Origin: Rhodovulum sp. PH10
GTDB taxonomy: Bacteria > Pseudomonadota > Alphaproteobacteria > Rhizobiales > Xanthobacteraceae
Reading direction: 5' to 3'
Length of the DNA: 62,900 nt
Assembly (NCBI RefSeq): GCF_000293785.1
Contig: NZ_AKZI01000022.1
Coordinates: 1-62,900, forward strand
In this document: positions 59,610 to 62,900 of the stretch, one piece after another
Layout: each line of letters opens with the position of its first letter
How positions within the stretch are numbered: the first letter of the stretch is position 1
Notes under the pieces: generated by a model
Seen by the model: the letters and a program-made list of their open reading frames with translations, nothing else
Told to the model about the DNA's origin: nothing
Database searches by the model: none
Program-made: the position numbers and the translations under genes

Positions 59610-60680
59610 TCACCGCCGTCGCGCGAAAATCGCGTGCAGGAGCGCCTTGAACAGCTTCGAGCGCGAACGCTTCAGCGCCGCGAGCTCACCGGCGACCGTG
59701 TCGCGCTCCTGCATCAGCCGGTTGAGGCCGTCGTCGGCGACCGAAAGCAGCGCGTCGAGCCCCTCGCCCGCCGCCCCGCCGCTGCCGCGGCGCGCGAGCG
59801 CCAGGAGCGGCGGGTCGCCGTAAGTGTGGCCGGGCGGCGCCCAGCCGCGCGCGTAGCGGGTGCCGAAATGCTCGATCGACAGGAAGAACGGGTCGGGCGC
59901 GGCCGGCTGGTAGGCGTCGAAGGCGCGGCCGAGCGACAGCGTCATCGCGCTCTCGAGCGGACCGGCGAAGGCGCCGTCGCGGTCGTAGAACCACGGCGTC
60001 GCCATCCAGCGGCGGAGCTGCGCGTCGGAGACGAAGAAGCCGCCGACATGCGGGTTGGTCGGCAGCGCGAAACTGTGGCGCCGGCCGTGCCAATCGGCCT
60101 CCAGCATCGGCGGCTGGCCGGCGCGACGCATGCCGAGACCGATCATGGTCTCGGCCGAAATCTTGGGCCACACCGAGACCATCGCCGGCGTGCCGGATTG
60201 CGACATCTCGTAGCGCAGCGGCAGCAGCACCCGCTCCGGCCCGAACGCCTGCTCGAACCAGGCGAGCTTGTCGAAGAACAGCGGGTCGTGGACGATCATG
60301 TCGTCCTCGACCACGGCGTAATAGTCGTACTGCCCGACGCGCTCGCCGATCACCCGCTGGGTCTCGAAGCCGAGCTGCATCGCCGGGCCGTCCCAAAGCT
60401 CCAGCGTGTAGAGCGACGGGTCGATGCCGACATGCTCCATGATGCCCTTGCCCGGCACCTGCAGCACGACGATGTCGAGCACCCGCTCGGTCTCGTCGCC
60501 GGGCAGCCGGGCGGCAGAATCCTCGCCGTGCCGGTTCGGGCCGAAATGGCGGTGGAACCCGACGATCATCGCGTTGACCGCGGCGATGCGGGCGATCGGG
60601 TCGATCCGGCTCGCATAGATGGTCGGATCGCCCGCCGAAGCGGGCTCGAAGAAGTGGTGGGTGACGACGAGAAGACGCAT
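59610..60680 (-). CDS. Glycosyltransferase-like protein
   Basis: A 356-residue protein. MRLLVVTHHFF opens a Rossmann-like N terminus. DYYAVVEDDMIVHDPLFFDKLAWF looks like the DxD metal-binding loop of GT-A enzymes. It ends in a basic C terminus. The family is not certain. It is adjacent to the FkbM gene and probably acts in surface polysaccharide synthesis. Confidence 0.65.
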   Translation of the reverse strand: MRLLVVTHHFFEPASAGDPTIYASRIDPIARIAAVNAMIVGFHRHFGPNRHGEDSAARLPGDETERVLDIVVLQVPGKGIMEHVGIDPSLYTLELWDGPAMQLGFETQRVIGERVGQYDYYAVVEDDMIVHDPLFFDKLAWFEQAFGPERVLLPLRYEMSQSGTPAMVSVWPKISAETMIGLGMRRAGQPPMLEADWHGRRHSFALPTNPHVGGFFVSDAQLRRWMATPWFYDRDGAFAGPLESAMTLSLGRAFDAYQPAAPDPFFLSIEHFGTRYARGWAPPGHTYGDPPLLALARRGSGGAAGEGLDALLSVADDGLNRLMQERDTVAGELAALKRSRSKLFKALLHAIFARRR

Positions 60681-60684
60681 CGGC

Positions 60685-61434
60685 CTAGCCAGCCCGAACC
60701 AGCAGCGCGAGGTGCGACCCGAAATCGGGAATTTTTGCCCGCACGAAGCCCGCCTTCGCCATTGCCGCGAACATGGCGTCGAGCGCGCCTTGCGCCACCG
60801 CGTGCGGATGCAGCTCGAGATGGATCGCCCGCACCCGCCGCCAGTCGGCGACCGACGGCAAGAGGTCGACCTCGGCGCCCTCGACGTCGAGCACCAGCAC
60901 GGTCGGGTCGAGCGTCGCGACGATCGCCGACAGCGCGCGCGCCGGCACCACGATGCGGGTTGGCGCCGCGGCGGCATCCACCAGTCCCGCGACGGCGAAG
61001 CTCGAGGTCTCGCTGGTGTCGGCGAAGGCGACCTCGGCGACGTCGCCGGCGACCACCGCCGCCTGCTCGACCGTCACCGAATGCCCGTTGAGCGCGAGAT
61101 TTTCACGAAGTGCCGTCGCGGTCCGCGGGGTCGGCTCGAACACCGTGACGGCGGCATCACCGACCAGGTCGGCGATCGCCATGGTCACCGTGCCGAGCCC
61201 GCCGCCCGCCTCGACCACCCGGTCGCCCGGCCCGATCAGGCCGGCCTGTGCCATGTGGGCGAGCAGGTCGCGTTCCGGCTTCTCGTAGCGGCCGAGCGCG
61301 ACGAGCTTCAGCACCACCGGCGAGGTCAGCACCGGATCGCGGCGCAGCCGCTTGCCGCCGACCCGCAGCTCGTCGCCCCACGCCCACAGACGCCAGCGCC
61401 ACGCGGCGCTGGTAGCCAACCGATCGAGAAACAC
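60685..61434 (-). CDS. FkbM-family methyltransferase
   Basis: 249 residues from GTG 61434, with AGGGGAG upstream; the frame is open further but without similarity. The S-adenosylmethionine site is VVEAGGGLGTVTMAIAD. VLVLDVEGAEVDLLP is the FkbM mark. It O-methylates a sugar or other small acceptor, probably on a glycan with the neighbouring enzyme. Confidence 0.88.
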   Translation of the reverse strand: MFLDRLATSAAWRWRLWAWGDELRVGGKRLRRDPVLTSPVVLKLVALGRYEKPERDLLAHMAQAGLIGPGDRVVEAGGGLGTVTMAIADLVGDAAVTVFEPTPRTATALRENLALNGHSVTVEQAAVVAGDVAEVAFADTSETSSFAVAGLVDAAAAPTRIVVPARALSAIVATLDPTVLVLDVEGAEVDLLPSVADWRRVRAIHLELHPHAVAQGALDAMFAAMAKAGFVRAKIPDFGSHLALLVRAG

Positions 61435-61544
61435 GCCGAACCGCTCCCCTGACGGCGCGCCCCGAGAACCCGGCGCACACCGCTCGGCCGGCTCTATCAC
61501 GAATCGGCCGGGCGGCCAGAGAAGTTTGCCGGAGCCGTATCGTC

Positions 61545-62762
61545 CTACCGTCTCGGCCCGGCGACGATGTGGTGCTCGTGCAGCCACGAGATCTCGTGGT
61601 CGGGGTAGCCGATCTCGGACAAAATCTCGTCGGTGTGCTCGCCGAGGCCGGCGGCGCGCTTGGGCGGCTCGCGCGGCACCTCGCTGAACGAGAACGGCGT
61701 GCCGGGCATCAGATACTCGCCGATGCCGGGCTGCTCGAGCCTGGCGAACATCGGGTTGTCGGGCGAGCAGTCGGGATCCTCGTCGATCACCTGGCGGAAC
61801 GAGCGAAACACCGACCAGGTGACGCCGTGCTCGTCGAGCGCGGGGGCGAAGTCCTCGACGTGGCGGGCGCGGAACCAGGGCGCGAGCAGCTCGGTGATCT
61901 CCTTGCGCGCCTTGAAGCGGTCGCCCTCGCGCGACAGCCGCAGGCCGAGCCGCACGCCGAGGTCGTCGAGCTCCTCGTGCAGGCCGGTGGTGTGGCGCAG
62001 GCCGTCCCACTGGCGGTTGGTGAGGGCGACGATCATCACCCGGCGGCCGTCGGCGGTCTCGAAGTCCTGGCCGTAGGCGCCATAGAGCGCATTGCCGTAG
62101 CGCGGCCGGTCGAAGCCGTTGACCTCGACCTCGCCGATGATGCCGAGATTGCCCAGCGTCGCCAGCGCCACGTCCTTGAGCGCCACCTCGACGAGCTGGC
62201 CCTGCCCGGTCATCCGCCGGTGCCGCTCGGCCGCCAGCACGCCGAGCGCGGCCTTTTGGCCGGTCACGAGGTCCCAGGCCGGCAGCACGTGGCACACCGG
62301 GTCCTGCGAGCCCTCCGGCCCGGTGGCGGAGGGAAAGCCGACCGCGGGATTGACGGTGTAGTCGACCGCCGGGCCGCCGCGCCGATCGCCCAGCACCGAG
62401 ACCATGATCAGGTCCTCGCGGTGCTTGCGCAGCGAGTCGTAGTCCATCCAGCCGCGCACCCGCAGATTGGTGAGAAAGACGCCGCGGTCGGGGCCCGGCT
62501 CGCAGATCAGGCGGGTGAGGATCTCCTGGCCGCGCGGGGTCGCCATGTCGACCGCGAGCGAGCGCTTGCCCTTGTTGAGCCCGGCCCAGAACAGGCTGCG
62601 ATTGTCCTTGGTGACCGGCCAGCGGTGATAGTCGAGCCCGCCGCGAATGCGATCGAAGCGGATCACGTCGGCGCCGAGCTGCGCCAGCGTCATTCCGGCG
62701 AACGGCACCGCGACGAAGGCGGAGCCCTCGATCACCCGCAACCCCTTCAGCACCTCGACCAT
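61545..62762 (-). CDS. CaiB/BaiF CoA transferase, mesaconyl-CoA C1-C4 transferase-like
   Basis: 405 residues from ATG 62762. GLRVIEGSAFVAVPFAGMTLAQLGADVIRFDRIRGGLDYHRWPVTKDNRSLFWAGLNKGKRSLAVD is the family III transferase start. VCHVLPAWDLVTGQKAALGVLAAERHRR carries the catalytic Asp region. As I recall the 2-methylfumaryl-CoA isomerase (Mct) group, this segment resembles it closely; the exact substrate is an inference. The gene stands alone. Confidence 0.85.
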   Translation of the reverse strand: MVEVLKGLRVIEGSAFVAVPFAGMTLAQLGADVIRFDRIRGGLDYHRWPVTKDNRSLFWAGLNKGKRSLAVDMATPRGQEILTRLICEPGPDRGVFLTNLRVRGWMDYDSLRKHREDLIMVSVLGDRRGGPAVDYTVNPAVGFPSATGPEGSQDPVCHVLPAWDLVTGQKAALGVLAAERHRRMTGQGQLVEVALKDVALATLGNLGIIGEVEVNGFDRPRYGNALYGAYGQDFETADGRRVMIVALTNRQWDGLRHTTGLHEELDDLGVRLGLRLSREGDRFKARKEITELLAPWFRARHVEDFAPALDEHGVTWSVFRSFRQVIDEDPDCSPDNPMFARLEQPGIGEYLMPGTPFSFSEVPREPPKRAAGLGEHTDEILSEIGYPDHEISWLHEHHIVAGPRR

Positions 62763-62777
62763 CACGCCACTCCTACG

Positions 62778-62900
62778 CTCAGAGACCGTTTGGAAACTCC
62801 GACGGGGCTGCGCCGGAGCCGATTTCGCCGATCCGGCAGGAGCCGATCGAGGCGCGTACCGGGGAGTACGCGCGAGATCGGCGACGAACCGGGCGGCCGA
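62778..62900. repeat. Interspersed repeat, right-truncated copy
   Basis: Begins with CTCAGAGACCGTTTGG, the inverted partner of the sequence at 163-188, and ends with the 36-base block shared with bases 1-36. The window edge cuts it. Confidence 0.6.

Overview
The window is high-GC bacterial chromosome with a complete-looking 43.5 kb prophage in its middle. The flanking genes suggest an alphaproteobacterium, probably of the Hyphomicrobiales (inference from gene content and base composition, not a species call). They are a GGDEF-EAL protein, MgtE, LipB, a DUF2336 protein, a short FliN, a sugar-acid dehydratase operon and a mesaconyl-CoA transferase-like CaiB/BaiF protein.

Left chromosomal flank (1-8587): a membrane-bound GGDEF-EAL protein, an MgtE-type Mg2+ transporter, an exported NodB-type polysaccharide deacetylase, an MFS transporter and a HicAB toxin-antitoxin pair.

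Prophage (8588-52088): a 17-bp direct repeat, ATTGGTGCGGTCGAGAG, occurs at 8588-8604 and at 52072-52088. The right copy is the 3' end of an intact tRNA-Leu(GAG) gene, 20 bp beyond the stop codon of a tyrosine integrase. This sets the element's borders directly. It has four blocks. (a) A left-end cargo region (8605-16460) holds an AT-richer papain-like cysteine protease, a broken endolysin gene, a three-gene operon with ATGA overlaps (CHAT caspase-like protease, HExxH protein, LCAT-like alpha/beta-hydrolase), and IS66/IS3 remnants. (b) A leftward lysis, tail, head and packaging region (16465-40103) has an HK97-type head and a siphovirus tail with GTA-like tail chaperones; at its end lie GH19 endolysin, Com and a DNA methyltransferase. 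(c) A leftward early region (40185-47609) holds Cro, DUF2303, a ParB-methyltransferase fusion, a dNTP diphosphohydrolase/DUF1937 fusion, a replication protein with internal iterons, and a NusG-like factor. (d) An S24 repressor gene and a rightward operon of small genes end in the integrase (47707-52051).

Regulation can be read from the DNA. The operator GTAGCG-N5-CGCTAC sits inside the predicted promoters of cro, of the repressor and of the rightward operon, so one repressor probably controls all three. A hairpin lies between the nusG-like gene and the packaging genes, which suggests that late transcription depends on antitermination.

Right chromosomal flank (52159-62900): fliN, lipB, acylphosphatase, a gamma-glutamylcyclotransferase-like protein, a DUF2336 protein, an MFS/enolase-superfamily sugar-acid operon with a GntR regulator, a glycosyltransferase-like protein, an FkbM methyltransferase and a CaiB/BaiF CoA transferase. 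Both window ends lie in copies of one interspersed repeat.

The best candidate for an undescribed system is the prophage-borne CHAT / HExxH / LCAT-like operon at 12195-15441. All three proteins keep recognisable hydrolase motifs, and the operon sits where temperate phages commonly carry anti-phage cargo.
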